From the IMG/VR virus record IMGVR_UViG_3300042946_000263, positions 1 through 64,000 of that record: 64,000 nt of DNA. The stretch is one strand, 5' to 3'. The stretch comes from a virus. Each line of letters opens with the position of its first letter. Position 1 is the first letter of the stretch. This document shows positions 12,870-20,367 of this stretch, piece after piece. The translations under genes were made by a program, and so were the position numbers. A model generated the notes under the pieces. It did not search any database. It was not told the DNA's origin and saw only the letters and a list, made by a program, of their open reading frames with translations.

Positions 12870-13099
12870 TCGAATATGTTCCAGTTATTCTTATCTGTAA
12901 TTCTTTATTGTCTCCTATGGAATGCAAAGAAGGCGGTAGAGACACGACAATTGTTATGGGCGACCTCAAAAACACGCCGATGAGTTGTTTTCAGGAAGGT
13001 TACGAACGTTCCGCCAAACTTGCCTTTGCTCCAAAGGAAGGCGATCATTATTATGTTAAGGTAAAATGTGTTCCAAGGGATATGAGTCGTGAGCGCTGA
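12866..13099 (+). CDS. Small exported-like protein with cysteines, 77 aa
   Basis: Start at the ATG overlapping the upstream stop (ATGA), with AAGG before it. MIEYVPVILICNSLLSPMEC is hydrophobic, and further cysteines lie in MSCFQEG and VKCVPRD. Its layout parallels the gene before it, so the pair may be distant paralogues. Confidence 0.55.
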   Translation: MIEYVPVILICNSLLSPMECKEGGRDTTIVMGDLKNTPMSCFQEGYERSAKLAFAPKEGDHYYVKVKCVPRDMSRER

Positions 13100-13409
13100 A
13101 ATTATACCTTTTCCAAAATCTAAAAAACAACTAGAATTAGAAACAATGAGAGACTATGTGAGTAAGGCAAAGACTGTCATTGCGAGATCGATTGCTGAAG
13201 ATATGAAAAGATATGATGTTCCTAATATCAAAGGAGCTCCTGTTAAACAACCAAAGACAGGAAAACAGTATCTAGATATCGTAAAACAGTTTATCGAACC
13301 AGATGATTATATGGATATTCTTTGTGGCATCATGGATAAAGATCATTATGATGGCCTAGAGCGTCCCCTCCAAAAGATAATTGACGCTTACTATTCATTC
13401 AAAAAATGA
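13089..13409 (+). CDS. Hypothetical protein, 106 aa, GTG start
   Basis: GTG at 13089 is preceded by AAGGGA and gives MSAEIIPFPKSKKQLELETM. The EIIPFPK opening is common in small phage proteins. The rest is helical and charged, ending in a basic helix. Function unknown. Confidence 0.6.
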   Translation: MSAEIIPFPKSKKQLELETMRDYVSKAKTVIARSIAEDMKRYDVPNIKGAPVKQPKTGKQYLDIVKQFIEPDDYMDILCGIMDKDHYDGLERPLQKIIDAYYSFKK

Positions 13410-13582
13410 GTGAAAGAAAAAGATACTTTCTCGAATTCTTATTCATTTGGGGATTCTTGACAATCCCTTATTTGGATTCAATATATATAACATCAGGTAT
13501 GAAAGAATCTGGGGCCAGAATGGAGCTCCAGTGCCAAAATGAACCTAATAAATGCTGGATACAGAAAAGGTCACACAAATGA
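13406..13582 (+). CDS. Hypothetical protein with one hydrophobic helix, 58 aa
   Basis: MSERKRYFLEFLFIWGFLTI forms a basic start and one membrane helix; the outer part holds two cysteines. Four-base overlaps on both sides (ATGA). A small type II membrane protein. Confidence 0.5.
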   Translation: MSERKRYFLEFLFIWGFLTIPYLDSIYITSGMKESGARMELQCQNEPNKCWIQKRSHK

Positions 13583-13791
13583 ATGAATGGCAATACACCA
13601 ATCAATTTTTTGAAGAAGGTCGTGTTCATTATTCACAGGGAGGTTTGGTAAAAGATTGTCCATATGATTATATGGACGTTGACCAGGATGATGAAAAGCA
13701 GGTACAGAACGAGCTATATCGCCAGAAAGAATGGCTCGCTGGTTTTCATTTCCAATTTAAAGAGTCTTTACTAGAAGCGAAGACTGCGTAA
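13579..13791 (+). CDS. Ribosome-modulation-factor-like protein, 70 aa
   Basis: After MNEWQYTNQFFEEGRVHYSQ come DCPYDYMD and QKEWLAGFHFQF. The order (helix with G...G, then CPY, then W..G) is that of ribosome modulation factor, which dimerises 70S ribosomes. The insert between CPY and W..G is longer than usual, so the call is tentative. The start overlaps the upstream gene. Confidence 0.4.
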   Translation: MNEWQYTNQFFEEGRVHYSQGGLVKDCPYDYMDVDQDDEKQVQNELYRQKEWLAGFHFQFKESLLEAKTA

Positions 13792-13811
13792 TAAACCATA
13801 TGGAGTATAAA

Positions 13812-13991
13812 ATGGATGAAGTTGTAATTAAGTTTGAACTATCTTTTGAAGAAGCAAATGCTGTTATGTTTGCTCTAGGTAAGCTACCTTATGATCAGAT
13901 CGCTCCTCTGGTCGAGAAGCTACGTCAGCAGGCTGCTCCTCAGCTGCCATCTCAGGGAGCTCCTGGCCCAGTCCCGGCATCCGCAGAATAA
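13812..13991 (+). CDS. Conserved small phage protein, 59 aa
   Basis: Start at 13812, eight bases after GGAG, in preference to the ATG at 13800. MDEVVIKFELSFEEANAVMF, then ALGKLPYDQIAPLVEKLRQQ and a Pro/Ala-rich end. The FELS...AN..L..LPY pattern is common in phage proteins of unknown function. Confidence 0.6.
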   Translation: MDEVVIKFELSFEEANAVMFALGKLPYDQIAPLVEKLRQQAAPQLPSQGAPGPVPASAE

Positions 13992-13995
13992 GGGC

Positions 13996-14024
13996 TTGAC
14001 TTTTTTAAAACATTAGGGTATACT
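13996..14024 (+). promoter_or_regulatory. Rightward sigma70-like promoter
   Basis: TTGACT (13996-14001), 17 bp, TATACT (14019-14024), four bases after the preceding stop. It drives the DUF932 gene. Confidence 0.8.
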
Positions 14025-14058
14025 ATGTATATAATGAAGGTTGTGAAGGAGAACTCTA

Positions 14059-15036
14059 ATGGCTCATGAAATTGAATTCGTCGATGGTGTCGCTCAGATG
14101 GCTTATGTTGGAGCCGTTCCGTGGCATGGTTTGGGTAAGGAAGTCCCTGCGGATCTTACTCCCGAACAGATGCTCCAGGCTGCTGGCTTGGATTGGGAAG
14201 TCCGCAAATACCCATCTTTCGCCATCATTGACGAAAACGATCCGGATAGCGTTGTGGAGACTGGTCAGTCTGCTCTGATTCGTTCGAAGGATCGTAAACT
14301 ACTTGACGTAGTTTCTGATGACTGGAATCCCGTCCAGAATCAGGAAGCGTTTGAATTCTTCAACGAATTCGTTATGGCTGGTGACATGGAGATGCATACT
14401 GCTGGCTCGTTGAAGGACGGCCAGATTGTCTGGGGATTGGCAAAGGTTAAGGAGTCGTTCGAACTCTTTAAGGGAGATCAGATTGATTCTTATCTTCTGT
14501 TCTCTAATTTCCACAAGTATGGCTTCTCGACTGACGTTCGGTTCACCCCGATCCGTGTTGTCTGTAATAACACTCTTACTCTTTCTCTCTCGTCGACTGT
14601 AGAGCGTATGGTCAAGATTTCCCACCGTAAGCAGTTTAATCCTGCTAACGTGAAGGATATGCTTGGTATCGCTACTGACAAGCTCCAGAAGTACAAGGAG
14701 ATGGCTCAGTTCCTTGGCTCTAAGAAGGCCAAGACTGAGTCTATCGTTGAATACTTCGAGCGTGTGTTCCCGCTGGCTGGTGCTACTCCGGAAGATAAGG
14801 CAGAGGGCAAGCGTTCTCGTAATGCAAACATCGCTCTTGGTGTTATTGACACTCAGCCTGGTGCTGAATACGCTCAGGGTAGCTGGTGGCAGCCATTCAA
14901 TGCTGTTACCTTCATGACTGATCACGTTATTGGTCGTTCGGCTGATACTCGCCTGACTTCCGCTTGGTACGGTTATAATAAGAACCTGAAGACCAAGGCT
15001 CTCGAGCTTGCTGTCGAAATGGCAGAAGCTGCCTAA
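14059..15036 (+). CDS. DUF932 domain protein (phage/plasmid-like family TIGR03299)
   Basis: 325 residues beginning MAHEIEFVDGVAQMAYVGAV followed by PWHGLGKEV, the hallmark opening of DUF932. It also carries QSALIRSKDRKLL and VVCNNTLTLSL typical of the family. Such proteins are common on phages and plasmids; their role is unknown, though DNA modification or anti-restriction has been suggested. AAGGAG lies upstream, and the gene stands alone between its promoter and a strong terminator, so it is probably highly expressed. Confidence 0.85.
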   Translation: MAHEIEFVDGVAQMAYVGAVPWHGLGKEVPADLTPEQMLQAAGLDWEVRKYPSFAIIDENDPDSVVETGQSALIRSKDRKLLDVVSDDWNPVQNQEAFEFFNEFVMAGDMEMHTAGSLKDGQIVWGLAKVKESFELFKGDQIDSYLLFSNFHKYGFSTDVRFTPIRVVCNNTLTLSLSSTVERMVKISHRKQFNPANVKDMLGIATDKLQKYKEMAQFLGSKKAKTESIVEYFERVFPLAGATPEDKAEGKRSRNANIALGVIDTQPGAEYAQGSWWQPFNAVTFMTDHVIGRSADTRLTSAWYGYNKNLKTKALELAVEMAEAA

Positions 15037-15044
15037 TAAAAGAA

Positions 15045-15073
15045 TTGACATCCTACTTGAAATATAGTAGGAT
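15045..15073 (+). promoter_or_regulatory. Possible promoter within the terminator
   Basis: TTGACA (15045-15050), 17 bp, TAGGAT (15068-15073). Both elements lie in or beside the terminator stem, so one sequence could end one transcript and start the next. The -10 is a poor match. Confidence 0.35.
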
Positions 15074-15081
15074 GTCTTTTG
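15047..15081 (+). terminator. Rho-independent terminator
   Basis: GACATCCTACT (15047-15057) and AGTAGGATGTC (15066-15076) form an 11-bp perfect stem with an eight-base loop, followed by TTTT-G-TT. It ends the DUF932 transcript. Confidence 0.85.
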
Positions 15082-15115
15082 TTGATACCGAAGCACATCG
15101 TGTGCCAGGATCAAC
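15081..15115 (+). promoter_or_regulatory. Structured 5' leader of the DUF262-HNH gene
   Basis: GTTGAT-A-CC pairs with GG-ATCAAC (15081-15115), and inside GCACA-TCG-TGTGC makes a tight hairpin (15093-15105). It lies 37 bases before the start codon. Candidate cis-regulatory RNA. Confidence 0.45.
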
Positions 15116-15151
15116 AGTGTACGGGCAATAGTCCAAACCTAGGAGAATATT

Positions 15152-16513
15152 ATGAATACGTATATTGACAAGAAGACCATCCGTCAGCTTATCGATCTGG
15201 CTTTGAACGGAAAACTTAATCCGGATCCTATTTCTCAGCGTCCTGCTACCTCGTCTGGTCCTAAAAAGTCTCAAGAAATTGTTGAAGCTGTCCGCAGCGG
15301 CATTGGCGTTGGTATGATTACCGTTCGCGATATTTCTAAAGATCCTGCTATGCAGGAAGTGTATCCAGGCGTCCATTATCTTGTGATCGATGGCGGTCAT
15401 CGCATTCGTGCGTTCGCAGAGTTTTATACCAACAAAATTAAGGTCAACGGTAAGTATTATACCGAATTTGAAGATACAAGTTTTCTATCTACTCAAATTG
15501 CCTTCGAAGTGATTACTTGCACTTCCGAAGAAGCTACTAAGATTTTCCGTACACGTAACAAGACTACGGCTGTTAACTTCATGGAGATGATTATGTGCGA
15601 CGATGAGTCCGCTATTTGTCGTGAAGTTCGCAGTCGCACGAAGTATTATCGTGAATATAAGAACGACGTTCATCCTGTGTTCGAAGCCAAGCGTAATGCT
15701 AAGGGCGAGTGGACTCCGGAATGCTTTGATAGCGATGTTAATCCTCGCCGTAAGTGGGACGAATACGTTTTTATTGCCATTCTAAAGGCAATTGGTGGCG
15801 GTAACGTCGATGCTGGCCAGCGAGAGATTGAAGCTCTTGTTCATGGAGAGTATGACGGGAAGAATCCTGTTACAAAGAATGTTCTAAAAACAGTTGATCG
15901 TTTCTTCAACGACGTTCATGACTTTAAATATCGTCGTGGTAAGAAACTAAACGGAGATATCTTCGCAGCTTTCCAGCTTGTCTGGTTTGCTCTCTACGAA
16001 CAGAATCGCGATTTTACTTTCAATGATCGTTTTCTGTTCAAAGAACGTTTTATGGATGCTTATTCCAGGCTTACTGGAACAGGTAACAGCCTCTATAATG
16101 ATAAGACTATCAATGTTGGAACTGAAGATGAACCTGAATACGTTTTCGTGAAGGAATTCGTCCGTTGTAATACGAAGAATTTTTCGAACAGCGTTGTTCA
16201 GCGTCAGTGCGCTAAGATTATTCTTGACGAAATGGGTATCGATATTGGTATCACTTTCCGTGAAGCCAAGCGTTCTCTATCAACTGCTCAGCGAGAAGAA
16301 ATGCTGGCCATTCAGGGATACAAGTGTGCGATTGATGGCGAGCCTTTGGAACTTGCCGATAGTGTTTGGGGTCATGATACTGCTTGGGCTAAAGGTGGGG
16401 AATTGAAGGATGGCGCTGTTATCCGTAAGTCTCACAATCGCGATATGGGAACTACTACTCTTGTTGAATATCGCATGATCCTAGATCTGCGTAAGAACAG
16501 AAAAGTAGCTTGA
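15152..16513 (+). CDS. DUF262-like protein with degenerate HNH nuclease end
   Basis: 453 residues. Residues 55-150 look like the DUF262/ParB-like nucleotide-binding fold: YLVIDGGHRIRAFAEF corresponds to the DGxQR motif, followed by an IFRTRNKTTAVNF segment. The C-terminus (LSTAQREEMLAIQGYKC...GHDTAWAKGG...KSHNRDMG) looks like an HNH nuclease, but with one zinc cysteine where two pairs are usual and with D and H transposed. The layout recalls GmrSD-type type IV restriction proteins. It may be an inactive relative or a decoy. AGGAGAATATT precedes the ATG. Confidence 0.65.
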   Translation: MNTYIDKKTIRQLIDLALNGKLNPDPISQRPATSSGPKKSQEIVEAVRSGIGVGMITVRDISKDPAMQEVYPGVHYLVIDGGHRIRAFAEFYTNKIKVNGKYYTEFEDTSFLSTQIAFEVITCTSEEATKIFRTRNKTTAVNFMEMIMCDDESAICREVRSRTKYYREYKNDVHPVFEAKRNAKGEWTPECFDSDVNPRRKWDEYVFIAILKAIGGGNVDAGQREIEALVHGEYDGKNPVTKNVLKTVDRFFNDVHDFKYRRGKKLNGDIFAAFQLVWFALYEQNRDFTFNDRFLFKERFMDAYSRLTGTGNSLYNDKTINVGTEDEPEYVFVKEFVRCNTKNFSNSVVQRQCAKIILDEMGIDIGITFREAKRSLSTAQREEMLAIQGYKCAIDGEPLELADSVWGHDTAWAKGGELKDGAVIRKSHNRDMGTTTLVEYRMILDLRKNRKVA

Positions 16514-16538
16514 CAAACAATCAAACGAGTAGTATAAT
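16510..16538 (+). promoter_or_regulatory. Rightward sigma70-like promoter
   Basis: TTGACA (16510-16515) overlaps the stop codon of the previous gene; after 17 bp comes TATAAT (16533-16538). It drives 16561 and following genes. Confidence 0.8.
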
Positions 16539-16560
16539 ATAAAAATAATAGGAGAAAACA

Positions 16561-17700
16561 ATGGCTCGTCGTCCAGGACTTATTAAACGTAAACCTAAGA
16601 CTATTCGTGTTACGAAGTCAGAGGCATATATTGTTAATAAGAAGCATCTGGGCGACGAGCCTATTTTCACAGACAAATCTACTAATGCAGATTATATGAA
16701 TGGTCTGAATTGGTATAATTATATGGCCAGTAATTCGGAGGCCAAGGAGTATCTCAGCGATTACCTCAAGAACATAGGTAGGGTTGCTGAGGCAAAGAAG
16801 ATCAAGCGTATCAGCGACTCTGATATTCCTACCACTGCCGCTTGGTCGGTGCGTATGATCAGTCGTGGTTATAAACCAAACGAATTTACTAGAAATTTTA
16901 TTGACGAGAAGATCAAAGCTGCCCTCAACAAGATAAATACTGAAGAACCAACAGAAGAATCTAATAAACCTGTTGTTTCTATTCAAGATCGCATGCGTGA
17001 GCGTGCACACGATATTCTTGGTGAAATTGAGGGCATGATAGACGATTACATCTACGACAATGTAGAGTTCTCATTATACGAATGGCTGCAGGCGAATAAC
17101 ATTCCTGCCGCTTACGCTACTTCTATCATCGCTAAAATGACCCCAGTACTTGATGAATTGCTTGAAGCATATGAGGGGAAATGTGAACAACTCAAAGAAG
17201 GCTACCGCCATTACAAAAAAGCGGATATCAAACGCCTTGTATCGTTCTACAACACGCTTATCGAGGATGCGGAGAGATACTCTTCGAACACGAAAAAAGT
17301 TAATAAAGCTCGCAAGCCAAGAACGATATCGGTCGAAAAGAAAATCAAAAATCTCAAGTACCAGAAGGAAGATGCAACTTACAAGATTGCATCAGTGTCT
17401 CCGGAGAAAATCATCGGCGCACTGGAGCTCTGGACTTTCAATACGAAGTATAAGACGATTACGAGGCTTACAGCGATTGATCGTGGTGGGCTCCAGGTCA
17501 AGGGCACTAGCATTACGAACTTTGACGAAAGTAGTTCTGTTACGATGTCCGTTGGAAGAAAAGATCCGAACGAGTTTCTCAAGCGCATACTTGAGGGTGG
17601 CAAACTTGTCCTACGAAAAGTCTTTGATGAGATCAAGACGCAGAAGCCTCTTGCGTATCGTATCAACGAAAACACGATTCTATTGAGGGTAGTTACATGA
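16561..17700 (+). CDS. Conserved phage protein of unknown function, 379 aa
   Basis: A basic start (MARRPGLIKRKPKTIRVTKS) leads into GLNWYNYMASNSEAKEYLSD and SDIPTTAAWSVRMISRGY. I associate this layout with a protein conserved in T4-like phages of marine and soil bacteria, function unknown. Residues 135-260 are largely helical; the last 80 are beta-rich. GGAG precedes the ATG. It overlaps the next small gene by four bases. Confidence 0.6.
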   Translation: MARRPGLIKRKPKTIRVTKSEAYIVNKKHLGDEPIFTDKSTNADYMNGLNWYNYMASNSEAKEYLSDYLKNIGRVAEAKKIKRISDSDIPTTAAWSVRMISRGYKPNEFTRNFIDEKIKAALNKINTEEPTEESNKPVVSIQDRMRERAHDILGEIEGMIDDYIYDNVEFSLYEWLQANNIPAAYATSIIAKMTPVLDELLEAYEGKCEQLKEGYRHYKKADIKRLVSFYNTLIEDAERYSSNTKKVNKARKPRTISVEKKIKNLKYQKEDATYKIASVSPEKIIGALELWTFNTKYKTITRLTAIDRGGLQVKGTSITNFDESSSVTMSVGRKDPNEFLKRILEGGKLVLRKVFDEIKTQKPLAYRINENTILLRVVT

Positions 17701-17876
17701 ATGAATTAAAGGATCAAAATGCACTTGACGTTAACATGCTAATCAAGTATGTTATGTGGTCTAGGGATAAGATTGCTGGTGGAGTCAGTAAAGAAAACGC
17801 TATTGAAGCGTTATCTCGTCTGATTGATTATGACGTAACTCTAATGAAGTCAATTTCTGGTGTAGACAAAGAATAA
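17697..17876 (+). CDS. Hypothetical protein, 59 aa
   Basis: Overlaps the upstream stop (ATGA). MNELKDQNALDVNMLIKYVM followed by helices and KSISGVDKE. Directly abuts the oxygenase at 17877. Unrecognised. Confidence 0.55.
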   Translation: MNELKDQNALDVNMLIKYVMWSRDKIAGGVSKENAIEALSRLIDYDVTLMKSISGVDKE

Positions 17877-18470
17877 ATGTATATATCAGACATTATTCCA
17901 GTTTCTTATCAAGACGAAATCGAGAGAATAATTAACGCTAACGACTTCCCTTGGTTTTATACTCATGATATATCTCCAGGAAGTTTGGTGGATGATAGAA
18001 TAACAGAAGCTTCTGCAATTTGTCATACACTTTATAGTACAGAACGTGGTATAAATTCAGACTATTTCCATTCGTTCAAGCCAATAATGTATTTCTTAGA
18101 AGAAAAGACTGGTATAACTTGTGCTCGTTTTCTGAGAATTAGAATAAGAAGATCATTTCCTGTTCCTGGCCACTGTCTGTCAAAGTATAATAGGCCACAT
18201 ATTGATCTTCCGGAGATTATACCGTTCACAACGTTGGTTTATTATACGGAAGATAGCGATGGTGATACTATTCTGTTTAAGGAAGAATATTATCCAGGAT
18301 TAGATCCAGATAAAGTTGATGTTTGCAGCTTAACAGAAACAGATAGGTTCGTACCAAAGAAAGGAGCAGGATTGGTATTTAATGGTTATAGGTATCATGC
18401 AGGTAACAATCCAGTAAACTTTAAAAAACGAACCATCATAAATTTTGACTTTGTAGAAAGAGAGAAGTGA
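17877..18470 (+). CDS. 2-oxoglutarate/Fe(II)-dependent oxygenase-like protein, copy 2
   Basis: 197 residues with NDFPWFY near the N-terminus, PHID (His108, Asp110), EDSDGDTILF, a distal His174 in YHAGNNP, and Arg185 in FKKRTIINF. It is a paralogue of the proteins at 11173 and 20484. The complete triad suggests an active enzyme. The ATG follows the upstream TAA with no gap and has no clear ribosome site, so translation is probably coupled. Confidence 0.8.
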   Translation: MYISDIIPVSYQDEIERIINANDFPWFYTHDISPGSLVDDRITEASAICHTLYSTERGINSDYFHSFKPIMYFLEEKTGITCARFLRIRIRRSFPVPGHCLSKYNRPHIDLPEIIPFTTLVYYTEDSDGDTILFKEEYYPGLDPDKVDVCSLTETDRFVPKKGAGLVFNGYRYHAGNNPVNFKKRTIINFDFVEREK

Positions 18471-18471
18471 T

Positions 18472-18837
18472 ATGTCCAGAACTAAAGAATGTTTTATTGC
18501 CATTTTCTTTTTTGTGCTTGGCTTTCTAGTCGTGCATAATATGGCCAAGGCAGATGATGTATTAAAGTGCTATCCTAATGCCGAGTTTATGAAGATGATT
18601 GATGAGAAAGCTCTTGTCACTCTTTATAATGGCGAAAAGAACGGTAAGATTAACGAAGTAATGATGACTAAAGATCGTCATCTATATATTGTAGAATACG
18701 ATAAGGCAGCAGACGGTAACGCTCTTCAGGCCAAGCAGTACTGTGTTAGTGGTATTCTAAATGATGTAACATTCAATGATTCAGCTATTGAGTTTCTATC
18801 AAAGCTACTTGATAAGTATAAAGGACAAAAGACATGA
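18472..18837 (+). CDS. Exported or membrane-anchored protein, 121 aa
   Basis: MSRTKECFIAIFFFVLGFLV, then VVHNMAKADD: a signal peptide with likely cleavage after AKA, or a membrane anchor. The mature part has two cysteines (KCYPNAEF and YCVSG), probably a disulphide-bonded periplasmic domain. AGAGAAGTGAT lies upstream. Family unknown. Confidence 0.65.
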   Translation: MSRTKECFIAIFFFVLGFLVVHNMAKADDVLKCYPNAEFMKMIDEKALVTLYNGEKNGKINEVMMTKDRHLYIVEYDKAADGNALQAKQYCVSGILNDVTFNDSAIEFLSKLLDKYKGQKT

Positions 18838-19127
18838 GTATTCTTGGACCAGATGGTGCAACAGCAGGAGTTAGTTTTCCTACAGGCGGATTACAGAAGA
18901 AGAAGCCAATTGCTGATATTCGTATGGTAATGTTTCCTAAGATGATGGTTCATCCAGAAACAAAGCAGATGGTAATGGTTCCAATGCAGGATCTTCAATA
19001 TCAGCGTGAAGGTTCGAACGAATGGTTTTCTGTTGCTATTCACGAAACTGAAAAGCACGACTTTAACCCGGAGGAAAAGAATGAAGAAGTATCTAGTACT
19101 AGCCCTAGTGGGGTTATCCTTTCTTAG
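18834..19127 (+). CDS. Hypothetical protein, 97 aa
   Basis: MSILGPDGATAGVSFPTGGL, then PMQDLQYQREGSNEW and an acidic tail. Overlaps the upstream stop (ATGA). The last 47 bases overlap a lipoprotein gene in another frame. No recognised family. Confidence 0.6.
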   Translation: MSILGPDGATAGVSFPTGGLQKKKPIADIRMVMFPKMMVHPETKQMVMVPMQDLQYQREGSNEWFSVAIHETEKHDFNPEEKNEEVSSTSPSGVILS

Positions 19128-19206
19128 TTTGTCTGCTTGTAATAGGGATGACGCTAAATTCGCCGAATGTCTCTTCAGAGACCGCACGTCAAATCCGTGC
19201 AATTAA
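19081..19206 (+). CDS. Small lipoprotein, 41 aa
   Basis: MKKYLVLALVGLSFLSLSAC is a classical lipoprotein signal peptide with lipobox LSAC, predicting a lipid-modified Cys20. The mature part (CNRDDAKFAECLFRDRTSNPCN) is 22 residues with three cysteines. GGAGGAAAAGA gives a strong start. The out-of-frame nesting recalls Rz1-type spanin genes, but no Rz partner is visible here. Confidence 0.65.
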   Translation: MKKYLVLALVGLSFLSLSACNRDDAKFAECLFRDRTSNPCN

Positions 19207-19267
19207 AGAAGATAAAGTAACTGCTCCTTGGATTGAGGAGTTTGAAAATCAGATACAAACACAATAA
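19148..19267 (+). CDS. Possible nested small protein, 39 aa
   Basis: Third overlapping frame in this stretch: MTLNSPNVSSETARQIRAIK followed by an acidic helix ending IQTQ. The ribosome site is weak (TAGGG). Its stop overlaps the AATAAATA promoter-like sequence upstream of the tmRNA. It may be translated only by coupling. Confidence 0.35.
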   Translation: MTLNSPNVSSETARQIRAIKEDKVTAPWIEEFENQIQTQ

Positions 19268-19270
19268 ATA
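19242..19270 (+). promoter_or_regulatory. Possible tmRNA promoter (sigma70-like and late-type elements overlap)
   Basis: TTGAAA (19242-19247), 17 bp, TAAATA (19265-19270). The same place reads AATAAATA (19263-19270), close to the TATAAATA late-promoter motif of this genome. Either would start RNA near 19277, at the beginning of the tmRNA acceptor piece. Confidence 0.4.
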
Positions 19271-19590
19271 GGTTTGCCGAGGTCGTTGAGAGACGAAAAA
19301 TAGGTTTCTTGGACGTGGGTGCGATTCCCACCGCCTCCACCATGGATACATAGATCGGAAGTGGATGAAAAAGGATACACACACCCGATTATGCAGTTGC
19401 CTTTTACCTGCAACTATGTATCTTTGATGGGGGCGATTCAGGTTCGACAGGATTCAGTAAGGTCGTAAGGAGACCAAAGGCGAAACGTAGATGCAAACGA
19501 TAATGATGCATCATTTGGAGTTTATGCTCTAGCGGCATAATCCATTGGGTTTGGCAACTGCACCTAGAAACAGAAGCATGTTGCATTTTC
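19271..19590 (+). ncRNA. ssrA: Circularly permuted two-piece tmRNA
   Basis: The acceptor piece comes first. A T-arm (GTGGG, loop TGCGATT, CCCAC; 19315-19331) is followed by the acceptor strand CGCCTCC (19332-19338) and an encoded ACCA (19339-19342). The coding piece starts at 19429 with GGGGGCG, which pairs with CGCCTCC (one G-U), then GATTCAGGTTCGACAGG as in tmRNAs. After a resume site (GTAGAT) the tag codons (19493-19537) read ANDNDASFGVYALAA and end at TAA. The intervening piece carries GATACATAG (19345-19353) and CTATGTATC (19414-19422), extending the acceptor stem for processing. This permuted order is known from alphaproteobacteria. tmRNA rescues stalled ribosomes and tags the product for proteolysis. 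Confidence 0.87.
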
Positions 19591-19605
19591 TAATTGGAGT
19601 ATATT

Positions 19606-20367
19606 ATGTTTTCATTTTTTCATAGAAGTTCTGTTTTAGATGTTGATTGTTTCACATCTAATACTAGTGTTTATAAGACAACGCCAATTGTTAATTCTTA
19701 TAAAGCTAAACCCGAATGGATGGATAATGTTCCTAAGACTCGTCATGAGTATGCATATAATCCGTTAGGAAACATTTACAATAATTCTTTCAGAAGCGTT
19801 AGATCTTGTATTGGATTCTTGGACTTATATAAACGTGGATTCATTCTAGAGTCTTGGGCTGATTTTGCTATTGATGTAAGAAACGAAACTTTCTCTTACA
19901 ACTATACGACTGGCCCAGAGCCAAAGATTCCTCCGGATAGTATGTTTAATCCTGGTTTTATAGATTATCATATGTTCAAGTTGACTAGTCCTTGGCTGAT
20001 CACCACCAAAGAGCGTGTTCCATTTATTTGTTTTGGGACTGAATGGTCTTTAGAAAACATCGATGCTCGTATTATTCCTGGGTCTATTACTTTTCATGAT
20101 GTTTCGTTCACTAATGTGTTTATGGCTTTTAAGAAAGCAAAACAGGGCGAACAGTATTTGATGAAGATCCCCATGGGCGAAGCTCTTATGCAATTCGTTC
20201 CATTGACTGAAAAGAAGGTTAAGATACATAATCATCTAATTAGCGATCAAGAGATGAATCAAAAGAGCCTAACTCCTAGTACCAGTATATATGGATGGAG
20301 AAAGACTTTTTCTTTACTACGTCGAAACGAAAAGCGTGAAAAGAAATGTCCATTTGACTTTTCGTGA
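19606..20367 (+). CDS. Conserved T4-like phage protein of unknown function, 253 aa
   Basis: Start ATG 19606 (GGAGTATATT upstream); a TTG 12 bases earlier is less likely. The run KPEWMDNVPK, SVRSCIGFLDLYKRGFIL and SWADFAIDV is typical of a protein I know from T4-like phages of marine bacteria, often near oxygenase genes, without known function. The C-terminus (FSLLRRNEKREKKCPFDFS) is basic. Its stop lies next to the tRNA promoter. Confidence 0.6.
   Translation: MFSFFHRSSVLDVDCFTSNTSVYKTTPIVNSYKAKPEWMDNVPKTRHEYAYNPLGNIYNNSFRSVRSCIGFLDLYKRGFILESWADFAIDVRNETFSYNYTTGPEPKIPPDSMFNPGFIDYHMFKLTSPWLITTKERVPFICFGTEWSLENIDARIIPGSITFHDVSFTNVFMAFKKAKQGEQYLMKIPMGEALMQFVPLTEKKVKIHNHLISDQEMNQKSLTPSTSIYGWRKTFSLLRRNEKREKKCPFDFS

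Noticed and set aside
14299-15114. Long leftward ORF of 271 codons opposite the DUF932 gene
   Set aside because: It lies fully antisense to a well-supported gene, has no ribosome site or domain, and is explained by the codon bias of the DUF932 frame.
17150-17686. Second rightward ORF of 178 codons inside the 379-residue gene
   Set aside because: Basic, repetitive shadow product in the +2 frame; the main frame has promoter, ribosome site and a coherent protein.
19594-19605. Upstream TTG start for the 253-residue protein
   Set aside because: The ATG at 19606 has a well-placed GGAG; the TTG would overlap the 3' end region of the tmRNA.
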